A stretch of 64,000 bases of DNA. It comes from an uncultured Brachyspira sp. (GTDB lineage: Bacteria > Spirochaetota > Brachyspiria > Brachyspirales > Brachyspiraceae). Both the position numbers and the translations under genes were made by a program. This document shows positions 17,748-26,790 of this stretch, in pieces. The stretch is from the NCBI RefSeq assembly GCF_944390595.1, contig NZ_CALXRN010000220.1, forward strand, positions 1 through 64,000, written 5' to 3'. Every line of letters starts with the position of its first letter. The first letter of the stretch is position 1. The notes under the pieces are model-generated. The model worked only from the letters and a program-made list of their open reading frames with translations. It did no database searches and was not told where the DNA came from.

Positions 17748-19328
17748 ATGCTAAAAAACAATTTTATAACAGCACAAGAGGCCGCGGAATTATTTGAAGA
17801 TAATAAAACAGTATGTCCGGTAGGTATGACATTAGTAAGTGCTTCAGAATCTGTACTTAAAGCTTTAGAAAAAAGATTTTTAGAAACTAAACATCCTAGT
17901 AATCTTACTTTACTGCATTCATGCGGACAAAGTGACAGAAAAGACGGTATACAGCATTTTGCCCATGAGGGTTTTGTTACAAGAATAATAGGTTCTCACT
18001 GAGGATTGCAGCCTAGATGGATGGAAATGATTGCAAATAATAAAGTAGAGGCTTTTTGTATGCCTCAAGGACAAATAGCTCAGCTTTATAGAAGCATGGC
18101 TTGCGGACTTCCAGGTAAAATTTCAAAAGTAGGTTTAAAAACATTCGTTGATCCAAGAATAGAGGGCGGAAAAATGAATGACAGAACAAAAAAATTGAAT
18201 GAAAATACATCAGAAATAATAATGATAGATAATCAGGAATATATATTATATAAATCAATACCTATAGATTACTGCTTGATAAGAGGAACAGTATGCGATG
18301 AAATGGGTAATTTGACTACTGATGAAGAAGCAATGAAATTGGAAGTATTGCCTGCTGTACTTGCTACTAAAAGATTTGGAGGAAAAGTTATAGCACAAGT
18401 TAAAAATGTAGCTGCTACAGGAACATTAAATCCAAAAAGTGTTACTGTACCAGGCGTATTCATAGATTATGTTGTTGTCTGCGATAATCCTTTTGAAGAT
18501 CATAGACAAACTTCATCTTGGTATTTTGACCCTTCATATTCAGGACAATTAAGAAGCCCTCAAAGCAATATAGCACCTTTAGAGTTCAGCGTTAGAAAAT
18601 TCATAGGACGCAGAGCATGTATGGAAATAGCTGAAGGCAACATAATAAATCTAGGAACAGGAATACCAAATGATGTTGTAGGAAAAATATGCAATGAAGA
18701 AGGTGTTTCTGATGATATTATGATAACAGTTAAATCAGGAATATACGGAGGAGTTCAGGCAAGCGGAATAGATTTCGGTATAGGTAAAAACTTATATGCT
18801 ATGATAACTCACCATGAACAAATGGATTATTATAATGGTGCCGGAGTGGATGTTACATTTATGGGTGCTGGGGAATTAGACCAATACGGAAATGTTAATT
18901 CTACTAAAATGGGAGACAGATGCACAGGTGCAGGCGGATTTATAGATATAACACAGAATGCTAAAAAAGTTGTATTCTGTGCTACCTTTACTGCTTCTGA
19001 ATGCGAATACTCATTTGAGAATAATAAATTAACAATAGTCAAAGAAGGAAAAATCAGAAAGATGGTTGCCAATGTAGGTCAAATATCTTTTAACGGCGAG
19101 ATTGCAAGAGCAAAAGGTCAGAAAGTTGTATTTGTAACTGAGAGAGCTGTATTTGAAATTGTAAAAGAAGGTGTTGTTCTTATAGAAATTGCACCTGGTA
19201 TGGATTTACAAAAAGATATATTAGATCAAATGGATTTCAAACCTATTATTTCTAAAGAATTAAAAACTATGGATTTGGATTTATTTAATAAGGGTAAATT
19301 CAATTTAAAAGATAAAATGAAAAAATAA
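17748..19328 (+). pseudogene. Acetate/3-oxoacid CoA-transferase (fused alpha-beta), interrupted by TGA
   Basis: The gene should swap CoA between acyl-CoA and a free acid such as acetate or acetoacetate. A single fused alpha-beta chain of 526 codons resembles YdiF and propionate CoA-transferase. An in-frame TGA at 18000-18002 falls in GSH*GLQPRW, where relatives have Trp (TGG), so this is a one-base nonsense change at codon 85. The beta domain reads TVKSGIYGGVQASG, where I recall relatives having Glu before SG; that Glu, the CoA-thioester nucleophile, would be Lys at codon 329. Two separate lesions argue for genuine loss of function. The start has AAGGA eight bases upstream. The comparison to relatives is from memory. 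Confidence 0.85.
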
Positions 19329-19344
19329 TCAAGGAGAAAAATAT

Positions 19345-20088
19345 ATGAGTAAAATTTTAGACGGAAAAGTTGCAATAGTAACAGGTGCCGGAAGAGGATT
19401 AGGTAAAGGAATTGCTAAAAAGCTTGCTGAAAAAGGAGCTAAAGTTGTAGTTACAGACGTTATTCTTGACAATGCTAAAGAATGCGTAGAAGAAATAAAA
19501 AAAGAAGGCGGAGAAGCATTATGTCTTATAGGTAATATTGCTAAGCTGGAAGATGTAAACAATATATTCCAAACTGCAATTAAAGAATACGGCAAAGTTG
19601 ATATAGTTGTTAATAATGCTGGTATTAATAAAGACAGCATGCTTCATAAAATGACTGATGAACAATGGGATAATGTAATAGCTGTTAATTTAACAGGAAC
19701 TTTCTACATGACAAGAGAAGCTGCCAAAATAATGAGAGAAAAAGAATACGGCAGAATCATTAATATTTCTTCTATGAGCTGGCTTGGCAATATTGGTCAG
19801 ACTAACTATGCTGCATCAAAAGCTGGTGTTATTGGAGTTACAAAAACTGCAGCTAGAGAATTAGCAAAAAAAGGAATAACTTGCAATGCTATATGCCCTG
19901 GATTTATAGAAACAGACATGACGCGTTCTGTTCCTGAAAAAGTATGGGATATAATGATAAGCAAAATACCTGCTGGAAGAGCCGGAACACCTGAAGACGT
20001 AGGAAATATGGTTGCATTTTTATCCTCCGATGAAGCTTCTTATATAAACGGACAGATAATAGAAGTAAGCGGCGGAATGATATTATAA
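19345..20088 (+). CDS. SDR-family acetoacetyl-CoA / 3-oxoacyl reductase (PhaB/FabG-like)
   Basis: This 247-residue classical short-chain dehydrogenase interconverts 3-oxoacyl and (R)-3-hydroxyacyl thioesters, usually with NADPH. Visible motifs are TGAGRGLGKG (13-22, nucleotide loop), NNAG (90-93), the catalytic Ser142, Tyr155 and Lys159 (NISSMS, YAASK), and PGFIETDMT. Its place between a CoA-transferase and a thiolase points to acetoacetyl-CoA as substrate, as in PhaB, not fatty acid synthesis. AAGGAG lies eight bases before the ATG, and the gene starts 16 bp after the previous stop. Confidence 0.9.
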   Translation: MSKILDGKVAIVTGAGRGLGKGIAKKLAEKGAKVVVTDVILDNAKECVEEIKKEGGEALCLIGNIAKLEDVNNIFQTAIKEYGKVDIVVNNAGINKDSMLHKMTDEQWDNVIAVNLTGTFYMTREAAKIMREKEYGRIINISSMSWLGNIGQTNYAASKAGVIGVTKTAARELAKKGITCNAICPGFIETDMTRSVPEKVWDIMISKIPAGRAGTPEDVGNMVAFLSSDEASYINGQIIEVSGGMIL

Positions 20089-20099
20089 AGGAGTTTTAT

Positions 20100-21281
20100 A
20101 TGAGTAAAAAAATAGTATTAATAAGCGGTGTAAGAACTGCTATAGGTGAATTTATGGGAGGACTTAGCTCTATAAATCAAATAGATTTAGGCGGAATAGT
20201 AATTAAAGAAGCTGTTAATAGAGCTAAAATAGCAAAAGAAAAAGTAGATGAAGTTATAGTTGGCAATGTAGGTCAAATAGCTGACAGCGGATTTATAGCA
20301 AGAGCTGCTATGTTTAAAGCAGGATTAGAAAAAGAAACAACTGCATACAGCGTTAACAGACAATGCGGAAGCGGTTTGCAGGCTATAGTAGACGGTGCTT
20401 TAGAAATTCTAACAGGAAATTCTGAAGTAGTGGTTGCATGCGGTACAGAAAATATGTCCAGACTTCCTTATTATGTAACTAATGTAAGAAACGGATACAG
20501 AATGGGACATCAGCAATTAGAGGATGGTTTATTAGATATATTAACTTGGCCTTTAGGACCTTTCCACAATGGTATGACAGCAGAAAATGTTGCTGACAAA
20601 TATAATATAAGCAGAGAGGATCAGGATAAATTCGCATTATCAAGCCAAGAAAAAATGATAAAAGCACAGGATGAAGGAAAGTTTAAAGAAGAAATCATAC
20701 CAGTAGAAGTAGTTAACAAAAAAGAAACTGTTATTATAGATACAGATGAACATCCTAAAAGAGGACTTACTTTAGAAAAACTTGCTAAATTAAAACCAGC
20801 TTTCAAAACAGGCGGTTCTGTAACAGCAGGAAACTCCTCAGGTATTAATGACGGTGCAGCTGCTGTAGTTATGACAACAGAAGAAAAAGCTAAAGAATTA
20901 GGTGCAAAACCTTTAATGGAATTCGTAGGATATGCTGTTGCCGGTAATGAAGCAGAATTAATGGGTTTCGGACCTGCTTTATCTACTAAAAAATTATTAA
21001 AAAAACTTAATATGGATGTAAAAGATTTGGATTTAGTAGAATTAAACGAAGCATTTGCATCTCAAAGTTTAGCTGTTATAAGAGATCTTGGATTGGATGA
21101 GAATATAGTAAATGTTAATGGCGGAGCTATATCACATGGACACCCTGTAGGAGCTACTGGATGTATATTAACAGTTAAAATGATGCATGAAATGAAAAGA
21201 AGAAATGCTAAACTTGGTTTGATTACTATGTGTATAGGCGGAGGTCAGGGAATTTCTGCTATATTTAGAAATCTTCAATAA
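20100..21281 (+). CDS. Acetyl-CoA acetyltransferase (thiolase)
   Basis: This complete 393-residue biosynthetic-type thiolase has its active residues at the textbook positions: Cys89 in NRQCGSG, His348 in HGHPVGATG and Cys378 in CIGGGQG. It cleaves acetoacetyl-CoA into two acetyl-CoA or forms it. It follows the reductase by 11 bp, with GGAG at the right distance from the ATG, and precedes Hbd, so the operon has a complete C4 beta-oxidation end. It is a paralogue of the thiolase at the left edge of the window. Confidence 0.96.
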   Translation: MSKKIVLISGVRTAIGEFMGGLSSINQIDLGGIVIKEAVNRAKIAKEKVDEVIVGNVGQIADSGFIARAAMFKAGLEKETTAYSVNRQCGSGLQAIVDGALEILTGNSEVVVACGTENMSRLPYYVTNVRNGYRMGHQQLEDGLLDILTWPLGPFHNGMTAENVADKYNISREDQDKFALSSQEKMIKAQDEGKFKEEIIPVEVVNKKETVIIDTDEHPKRGLTLEKLAKLKPAFKTGGSVTAGNSSGINDGAAAVVMTTEEKAKELGAKPLMEFVGYAVAGNEAELMGFGPALSTKKLLKKLNMDVKDLDLVELNEAFASQSLAVIRDLGLDENIVNVNGGAISHGHPVGATGCILTVKMMHEMKRRNAKLGLITMCIGGGQGISAIFRNLQ

Positions 21282-21300
21282 TTTAAGGAGAATTTAAATT

Positions 21301-22146
21301 ATGGAAAAAGTGATTACTGTAATAGGTTCTGGTTTAATGGGAAGCGGTATAGCCCAAGTATGTGCTTACAGCGGATTTAATACCATTCTTATAGATATAA
21401 AAAAAGAACTAGTTGAAAATGCATACAAGAAAATAGAATCACAATTAATCCGTATGGCAGAAAAAAATAAATGCACTAATGAAGAAAAAGATAAAACTTT
21501 ATCAAGAATAAAAATTAGCGTTAATTATGAAGATGCTAAAGACAGCGATTTGGTTATAGAGGCAGTTAATGAAAACATTGAAATAAAAAAATCAGTATTT
21601 AAAGAGCTTGATAAAATATGCGGTAAAAAAACTATATTAGCTTCTAATACTTCTACATTATCAATAACTTCTTTAGCTTCTGTAACAAATAGACCAGATA
21701 AAGTAATAGGCATGCATTTTTTCATTCCTGCTCCTGTAATGAAATTAGTTGAGATTATTCCGGGTATTAATACATCATCAGAAACATTTAATTTTGTTAA
21801 AGATGTATCAGATAAATTGAATAAAATTTCTGTAACTGCTAAGGATTTTCCAGGATTTATTGTTAATAGAATTTTTGTTCCAATGTGGAATGAGGCTATG
21901 TTTTTAGTTATGGAAGGGGTTGAACCTAAAGATATTGATAATGCTATGAAATATGGTGCTAATCTTCCTATGGGACCTTTAGAACTTGCTGATTTTGCCG
22001 GATTGGATACAGTTCTTTCTGTTATGAATACTTTATATGACGGATTTAAAGACTCTAAATTCAGACCATGTCCTCTCCTAGTAAAAAAAGTAGAAGCCGG
22101 AGATTTGGGAAGAAAAACAGGAAAAGGATTTTATGACTATAAATAA
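21301..22146 (+). CDS. hbd: 3-hydroxybutyryl-CoA dehydrogenase
   Basis: This enzyme oxidises (S)-3-hydroxybutyryl-CoA to acetoacetyl-CoA with NAD(P). The 281-residue length is typical. The Rossmann motif VIGSGLMGSGIAQV (7-20), SNTSTLSI with the conserved Ser near 117, catalytic His139 in GMHFFIPAPVM, and the C-terminal domain pattern FPGFIVNRIFVPMWNEA with GRKTGKGFYDY are all present. It is opposite in stereochemistry to the SDR reductase two genes upstream. It starts 19 bp after the thiolase with AAGGAG. Confidence 0.95.
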   Translation: MEKVITVIGSGLMGSGIAQVCAYSGFNTILIDIKKELVENAYKKIESQLIRMAEKNKCTNEEKDKTLSRIKISVNYEDAKDSDLVIEAVNENIEIKKSVFKELDKICGKKTILASNTSTLSITSLASVTNRPDKVIGMHFFIPAPVMKLVEIIPGINTSSETFNFVKDVSDKLNKISVTAKDFPGFIVNRIFVPMWNEAMFLVMEGVEPKDIDNAMKYGANLPMGPLELADFAGLDTVLSVMNTLYDGFKDSKFRPCPLLVKKVEAGDLGRKTGKGFYDYK

Positions 22147-22164
22147 AAATGGAGGATATACAAT

Positions 22165-22386
22165 ATGAAAAAAAGTATCAAACTATTGTTTGTATTATTT
22201 AATATATGTTACTTTTTATTTGATTATGTAATAGTAACAATGATACCAAATCCTATATTATTCGGATGGCTTCCGCTGCAGCTTTGTGTTTTATTATTTT
22301 TGCCGGTGCCTGCATCTGTAGTATGGGGATTATATTTTAATGCTTTCTTCAAAACGCAAAAACATGTTGATTATTCAAAAAAATAG
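22165..22386 (+). CDS. DUF3311 small membrane protein, partner of the following symporter
   Basis: This 73-residue protein has two hydrophobic helices (about 7-25 and 31-55), with the conserved VTMIPNPILFGWLPLQL between them. DUF3311 genes typically precede SSS-family symporters, as here with only 20 bp between. It is presumably an accessory subunit or folding partner of the transporter. TGGAGG precedes the ATG. Confidence 0.82.
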   Translation: MKKSIKLLFVLFNICYFLFDYVIVTMIPNPILFGWLPLQLCVLLFLPVPASVVWGLYFNAFFKTQKHVDYSKK

Positions 22387-22406
22387 TTGATTAGGAGTAT
22401 AATATT

Positions 22407-23960
22407 ATGGTAAATTCAGTTCTCATTTCTATAGGTATATTAATATACTCTATATTTATAGTTTTTCATGGATTTAAAACTTTTAAAACTACAAGTAAAT
22501 CATCAGAAAGTTTTTTTACTGCCAATAGAGGTTTAAATCCATTTATATTATTATGTACAACATCTATATCCGTATTTTCTGCTTTAGCATTTTACGGTGC
22601 ACCTGCAGGTATTTATAAGGATGGTATAGGATTCTATTCTAATACAGGCGGTATGGTTGCCGGTTTGATGTTTGTAATATTAGGTTACAGATTATGGTTA
22701 TTAGGTAAAGAATATGGATTTAGTACCCCTGTTGATTTCTTAAGATCCAGATTCTATTCTGAGTTTTACGGAATCTTAATAGCTTTAGTATTAATTGTAT
22801 TCATTGTACCTTATGTAGCTATGCAGCTTATAGCTATAGGTGATGCTGTAGTAGTAACAACTAATAGTTTAGTTCCTTACGTTATAGCTGTTGCTGTTGG
22901 AACTATAGTTGTATCTCTTCACATTATCGGCGGAGGTATGGGAGGAGTAGCTTGGATGGATACATTCCACATGATACTTGGATTCGGTACTTTAATAGTA
23001 TTAATTTCATATCTTACTATCAAACATTTCCCAGACGGAGGATTTGCTCAAGCTGTAGAAATAATAATGCAGAATCCTGAAACTGCTCCTATTTTATCTA
23101 TGCCTGGACCTAGAGGAACATTTGACTGGAAAGGAATGATAGGTAATGCACTTACAGGAGCTATAGCAACTGTAGTATGGCCTCATATATTTATGAGAAC
23201 ATTCGTAGCAGCAAATAAAGATAATTTCAGACAAATGTCTTGGGCTATGCCTATATCTTATGTTTTAGTTTATACTCCTATAGTATTAATAGGTGCTATA
23301 TTGGCTCCGGCTATATTGGGACCTAATTTCCCTAAACCAGATAACGTAGTTGCCGTATTATCAACTCAGTATGCACCTCCTATAGTAGCATTTATATCTT
23401 TATTATGTTTATTTGCTTTTGGCGTATCTACTGCAGATTCTCTTTTATTGTCAGCATCTGCTATAGCCTCAAGAGACATTTATTTACATAAATTTAAAAA
23501 TGATGCAGCTTCTTCTTCAAAAGATGTTGTAACATTCGGAAGAATAGTATTATTCTGCTTGATGATAATAACTTTGATAATAGTAGCTATAAGACCTGCT
23601 TCAATTACAGATTATGCATATAAATTGTCATCACCATTTTTTGCTCAGATATTGCCTGAAACTATAGGCGGATTATTCTGGAAAAGAAGTACAAAAGAAG
23701 GTGCTATAATAGGTACTATAGCAGGATTAATAACAGCTATAGTATTTACTTTCTTTGTAGCTCCTCCTTTGGGTTTCTCAGCTCTTATATGGGCATTAGT
23801 AGTTAATTCTATATTGTTTATATTGGTAAGTCTTGTTACAAAATGTCCTCAGGAAGTAGTAGCAAAATTCCATACTAGAATAGACTCTATAATATATTCT
23901 GGTGCTGAAACTTCTTCTGTTATGGAAGATTCTATATCAAATATGGTAAATAATAAATAA
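22407..23960 (+). CDS. Sodium:solute symporter (SSS family)
   Basis: This 517-residue inner-membrane transporter has about 13 helices. The family pattern is visible in SIFIVFHGFKTFKTTSKSSE, FTANRGLNPF, the sodium-site helix SVFSALAFYGAPAG and the FGVSTADSLLLSASAIASRDIY signature. The subgroup pairing with DUF3311 includes pantothenate/monocarboxylate-type carriers. As the last gene of the MarR-controlled acyl-CoA operon, its likely cargo is a short-chain acid such as 3-hydroxybutyrate, acetoacetate or butyrate. AGGAG precedes the ATG and a hairpin terminator follows. Confidence 0.88.
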   Translation: MVNSVLISIGILIYSIFIVFHGFKTFKTTSKSSESFFTANRGLNPFILLCTTSISVFSALAFYGAPAGIYKDGIGFYSNTGGMVAGLMFVILGYRLWLLGKEYGFSTPVDFLRSRFYSEFYGILIALVLIVFIVPYVAMQLIAIGDAVVVTTNSLVPYVIAVAVGTIVVSLHIIGGGMGGVAWMDTFHMILGFGTLIVLISYLTIKHFPDGGFAQAVEIIMQNPETAPILSMPGPRGTFDWKGMIGNALTGAIATVVWPHIFMRTFVAANKDNFRQMSWAMPISYVLVYTPIVLIGAILAPAILGPNFPKPDNVVAVLSTQYAPPIVAFISLLCLFAFGVSTADSLLLSASAIASRDIYLHKFKNDAASSSKDVVTFGRIVLFCLMIITLIIVAIRPASITDYAYKLSSPFFAQILPETIGGLFWKRSTKEGAIIGTIAGLITAIVFTFFVAPPLGFSALIWALVVNSILFILVSLVTKCPQEVVAKFHTRIDSIIYSGAETSSVMEDSISNMVNNK

Positions 23961-23976
23961 AATATATATAAATAAA

Positions 23977-24012
23977 AAACAGATGCAATTTTTATTTTAA
24001 TTGCATCTGTTT
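23977..24012 (+). terminator. Terminator of the acyl-CoA operon
   Basis: A perfect 14-bp stem (23977-23990 with 23999-24012, arm AAACAGATGCAATT) lies 16 bp after the symporter stop. The T run after it is weak, so termination may be partial. Confidence 0.65.
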
Positions 24013-24031
24013 AATAAATTGGCAAATAACT

Positions 24032-24571
24032 ATGGAAAACATTATTGAAAGAAATAACACAATAGAAAATACATCTGTTTTTAGTGTATACGGCATAACA
24101 ATACTTCATCCAAATAATTGGCAAATATTTATTAATAATCAAATACCATTTCAATTTGAAAACGGCTTTGTGAAAATAGATGCCTCTTCAATTTCAAATA
24201 CCAAAAAAACTGATACTAGTATGACATTGAGATGGATAAAAAGTAAAGAAATAAATTCAGTTGACGATTATATAAATGAATTTCAAAATCAATTCAATAT
24301 AAAAAATAAAAAATATAAAATGGACTCTTATAAAATAATACAATTGGAAAAAGTAAATGATGATGCTTATTTAATATGGTCAAGAGTAACAGCCAATCAT
24401 AGTATTTTCAGAATATTAAAGGATAATGAAACTTTTGATTCTTTACAGCTCTCTACTTTCGGAAAAAATTCCAATAGATTAGTTATACAAACTATTACAG
24501 CATCAACGGATAATATTGAAGAAAATTTTGAATATTATAAAAATATTTTATCACAATTACAATGTGAATAA
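24032..24571 (+). CDS. Protein of unknown function (179 aa)
   Basis: I do not recognise a family. It is a soluble, beta-rich single-domain protein without signal peptide: YGITILHPNNWQIFIN, FVKIDASS, TLRWIKSKE, then a helix and more strands (YLIWSRVTANHSIFRIL, RLVIQTITAST) and a final helix. The layout, opening with a short strand and Pro-x-x-Trp, recalls PsbP/DUF1795-like folds, but only loosely. No clear ribosome site precedes the ATG. It lies between a terminator and the glycerate kinase gene, 24 bp upstream of the latter. Confidence 0.7.
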   Translation: MENIIERNNTIENTSVFSVYGITILHPNNWQIFINNQIPFQFENGFVKIDASSISNTKKTDTSMTLRWIKSKEINSVDDYINEFQNQFNIKNKKYKMDSYKIIQLEKVNDDAYLIWSRVTANHSIFRILKDNETFDSLQLSTFGKNSNRLVIQTITASTDNIEENFEYYKNILSQLQCE

Positions 24572-24595
24572 TTTAATTATTAGGATAATAATATA

Positions 24596-25723
24596 ATGAA
24601 AAAAATAATAATAATACCAGATTCTTTCAAAGGAAGTGCAAGCAGTTTAGAAGTATGCAATAGTATAGAAAAAGGAGTATTAAAAGTATTTAAAGATGCA
24701 AAAATAAAAAAAATACCAGTTGCTGACGGAGGCGAAGGAACAGTTGATTCTATACTTTATGCCGCAGGCGGCAGCATAAAAAAAGTTAATGTAAAAAATC
24801 CTGAAGGCAAAGTAATAGAAGCAAAATATGGTCTTATTAATAAAGACAAAGCTGTAATAGAAATGGCAGAAGCATCAGGAATTACTTTAGTAGATGATAA
24901 AAAAAGAAATCCTTTAAAATATTCTACATACGGAACAGGAGAACTTATAAAAGATGCTTTGAATAATAATATAAAAGAAATATTAATAGGTATCGGAGGA
25001 AGTGCTACTAATGACTGCGGCATAGGTATGGCTAATGCATTGGGATATAAGTTTTTAGATAAAGATAATAATAAACTTGAAGCTATCGCTGAAAATATGA
25101 TAAAAGTTGCTGATATAGATGACAGTAATGTAGATAAAAGAATATTTGATATAAAAATAAGCGTGGCATGCGATGTTAAAAATCCGCTTTATGGAGAAAA
25201 GGGAGCCACAGCGGTATATGGTAAGCAGAAGGGGGTTACCGAAGAAAGTTTTGATATACTTGATAACGGACTTAAGAACATAGCAAAAATTGTAAAAACT
25301 AAATTTAACAAAGAAATAGATTATTTGGAAGGAGCCGGTGCTGCAGGAGGACTTGGAGGAGGATTGGTTGCATTCTGCAATGCTGAGTTAAAAAGAGGAA
25401 TAGATGCTGTACTTGATATAATAGATTTTGAAAATGAAATAAAAGAAGCTTCATTAATTATAACAGGAGAAGGAGCTATTGACGGACAAACTAAGGAAGG
25501 AAAAGTTCCTGTAGGTGTAGCTAGAAGAGCTAATAATATACCTGTAATTGCTGTAGTAGGATCCATGTTGGAAAATGCTGAAGAAGTATATGAATTTGGC
25601 ATACGTTCTATAATGCCTGTATTTAAAAAGTCTATTACAATTGAAGAAGCCATTAATAATGCCAAAACTTTAATAGAAGATGCAGCAGAAAGAGCATGCA
25701 GATTTATTTCCATAAATATATAA
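24596..25723 (+). CDS. Glycerate kinase
   Basis: This 375-residue member of the GlxK/GarK family phosphorylates D-glycerate with ATP, giving 2- or 3-phosphoglycerate. Family motifs include IIPDSFKGSASSLEVC at the N-terminus, PVADGGEGTVDSI (near 41-53), IGIGGSATNDCGIGMA (near 131-146), GAAGGLGGGL and ITGEGAIDGQTKEGKVP. The start has AGGATAA before the ATG. It links glycerate from serine or glyoxylate metabolism to glycolysis. It ends directly at the promoter of the arginase-family gene. Confidence 0.95.
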   Translation: MKKIIIIPDSFKGSASSLEVCNSIEKGVLKVFKDAKIKKIPVADGGEGTVDSILYAAGGSIKKVNVKNPEGKVIEAKYGLINKDKAVIEMAEASGITLVDDKKRNPLKYSTYGTGELIKDALNNNIKEILIGIGGSATNDCGIGMANALGYKFLDKDNNKLEAIAENMIKVADIDDSNVDKRIFDIKISVACDVKNPLYGEKGATAVYGKQKGVTEESFDILDNGLKNIAKIVKTKFNKEIDYLEGAGAAGGLGGGLVAFCNAELKRGIDAVLDIIDFENEIKEASLIITGEGAIDGQTKEGKVPVGVARRANNIPVIAVVGSMLENAEEVYEFGIRSIMPVFKKSITIEEAINNAKTLIEDAAERACRFISINI

Positions 25724-25750
25724 TTGACAAAATATATTTTATAATATAAT
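25724..25750 (+). promoter_or_regulatory. Probable promoter of the arginase-family gene
   Basis: TTGACA (25724-25729) and TATAAT (25745-25750) are both perfect hexamers, but the 15-base spacer is short. The -35 begins one base after the glycerate kinase stop. Confidence 0.5.
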
Positions 25751-25788
25751 TTGTTTTTATAATCAATTTTCTTTTTAAGGATATTTTT

Positions 25789-26736
25789 ATGGAAAATAAA
25801 CCATTAAGTGCATTAAGCTCTCCTAGATTCTGCAATACAGGAAATTTTATGAGACTTCCTAAAGTTTCAGATTTATCAAGTTTGGATTTTGCTATAGTAG
25901 GCATACCATTTGATACAGCTTGTTCATATAGAACCGGTGCAAGATTCGGACCTAGTGCTATTAGGCAAATATCAACTATGATTAAGCCTAATAATGTTAT
26001 ATTTGAAGTTAATGTATTAAAAGAATTAAATGGTGCCGATTACGGCGATATTAACATAATTCCTGGATATATTTTAGAAACTTATAAAAATATAGAATCC
26101 GAAATGGATGAAATATTAAAGAATGATGTTATACCTATTTCACTTGGAGGAGATCATTCTATTACATTGGCAGAATTAAGATCCATAGCTAAAAAACATG
26201 GTCCTGTATCATTAATACATTTTTATTCGCATGCTGATATAAATGACTTGGTATTCGGACAGAAATATAATCATGGAACACCTTTCAGACGTGCTATAGA
26301 AGAAAACTTAATAGATCCTCATAAATCTATACAAATAGGAATGCGCGGTTCTTTATATGATCCTGATGAGTTTAAAAAAGCTGCTGAGCTTGGTTTAAAA
26401 CTTATACCTGCACATAAAGTAAGAGAAATGGGATTTGAAAAATTAAATGAAGAAATATTAAACAGAGTTGGAAATAATAAAACTTTCTTAACATTTGATA
26501 TAGACTTTGTTGATCCTGCTTATGCCCCTGGAACTGGTACTCCTGAAGTCGGAGGATTTACTTCTTATGAAACTTTAACTATGATTAGAGCTTTATCTAA
26601 TGTTAATTATGTAGGATTTGATATAGTTGAGGTTGCTCCTTGTTATGACAGTTCTGAAATCACTTCTTATTTAGCTGCTAATATAGCTTTTGAGTTTATT
26701 TCTATACTTGCTTTAAAGAAAAAAAACAAATCTTAA
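25789..26736 (+). CDS. Arginase/agmatinase-family protein with an altered metal site
   Basis: This 315-residue ureohydrolase fold closely resembles agmatinases: GARFGPSAIR (50-59), SLGGDHSIT (118-126, His123), GQKYNHGTPFRR and FDIDFVDPAYAPGTGTP (236-252, Asp237 and Asp239). The second metal motif, normally DAHxD, reads YSHAD (146-150), so the bridging Asp is Tyr146. His148 and Asp150 remain. Each of the two changed codons could arise by one G-to-T step. Loss of this ligand should weaken the dinuclear manganese centre, so catalysis may be lost or altered. No polyamine genes flank it. An AAGGA ribosome site precedes the ATG. Confidence 0.85.
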   Translation: MENKPLSALSSPRFCNTGNFMRLPKVSDLSSLDFAIVGIPFDTACSYRTGARFGPSAIRQISTMIKPNNVIFEVNVLKELNGADYGDINIIPGYILETYKNIESEMDEILKNDVIPISLGGDHSITLAELRSIAKKHGPVSLIHFYSHADINDLVFGQKYNHGTPFRRAIEENLIDPHKSIQIGMRGSLYDPDEFKKAAELGLKLIPAHKVREMGFEKLNEEILNRVGNNKTFLTFDIDFVDPAYAPGTGTPEVGGFTSYETLTMIRALSNVNYVGFDIVEVAPCYDSSEITSYLAANIAFEFISILALKKKNKS

Positions 26737-26755
26737 TATTTTATTCTTATAAAAG

Positions 26756-26790
26756 GCTGGTAACTATAATAAGTTATCAGCTTATTTTTT
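26756..26790 (+). terminator. Terminator after the arginase-family gene
   Basis: A 10-bp stem with one G-T pair (26756-26765 with 26772-26781, arm GCTGGTAACT) and an ATAATA loop is followed by TTATTTTTT. Confidence 0.85.

Noticed and set aside
18000-18002. Programmed recoding of TGA (selenocysteine, or TGA read as Trp)
   Set aside because: Relatives have Trp at this site, not Cys, no obvious stem-loop follows the TGA, and no other gene here uses internal TGA. A second lesion in the same gene fits decay better.
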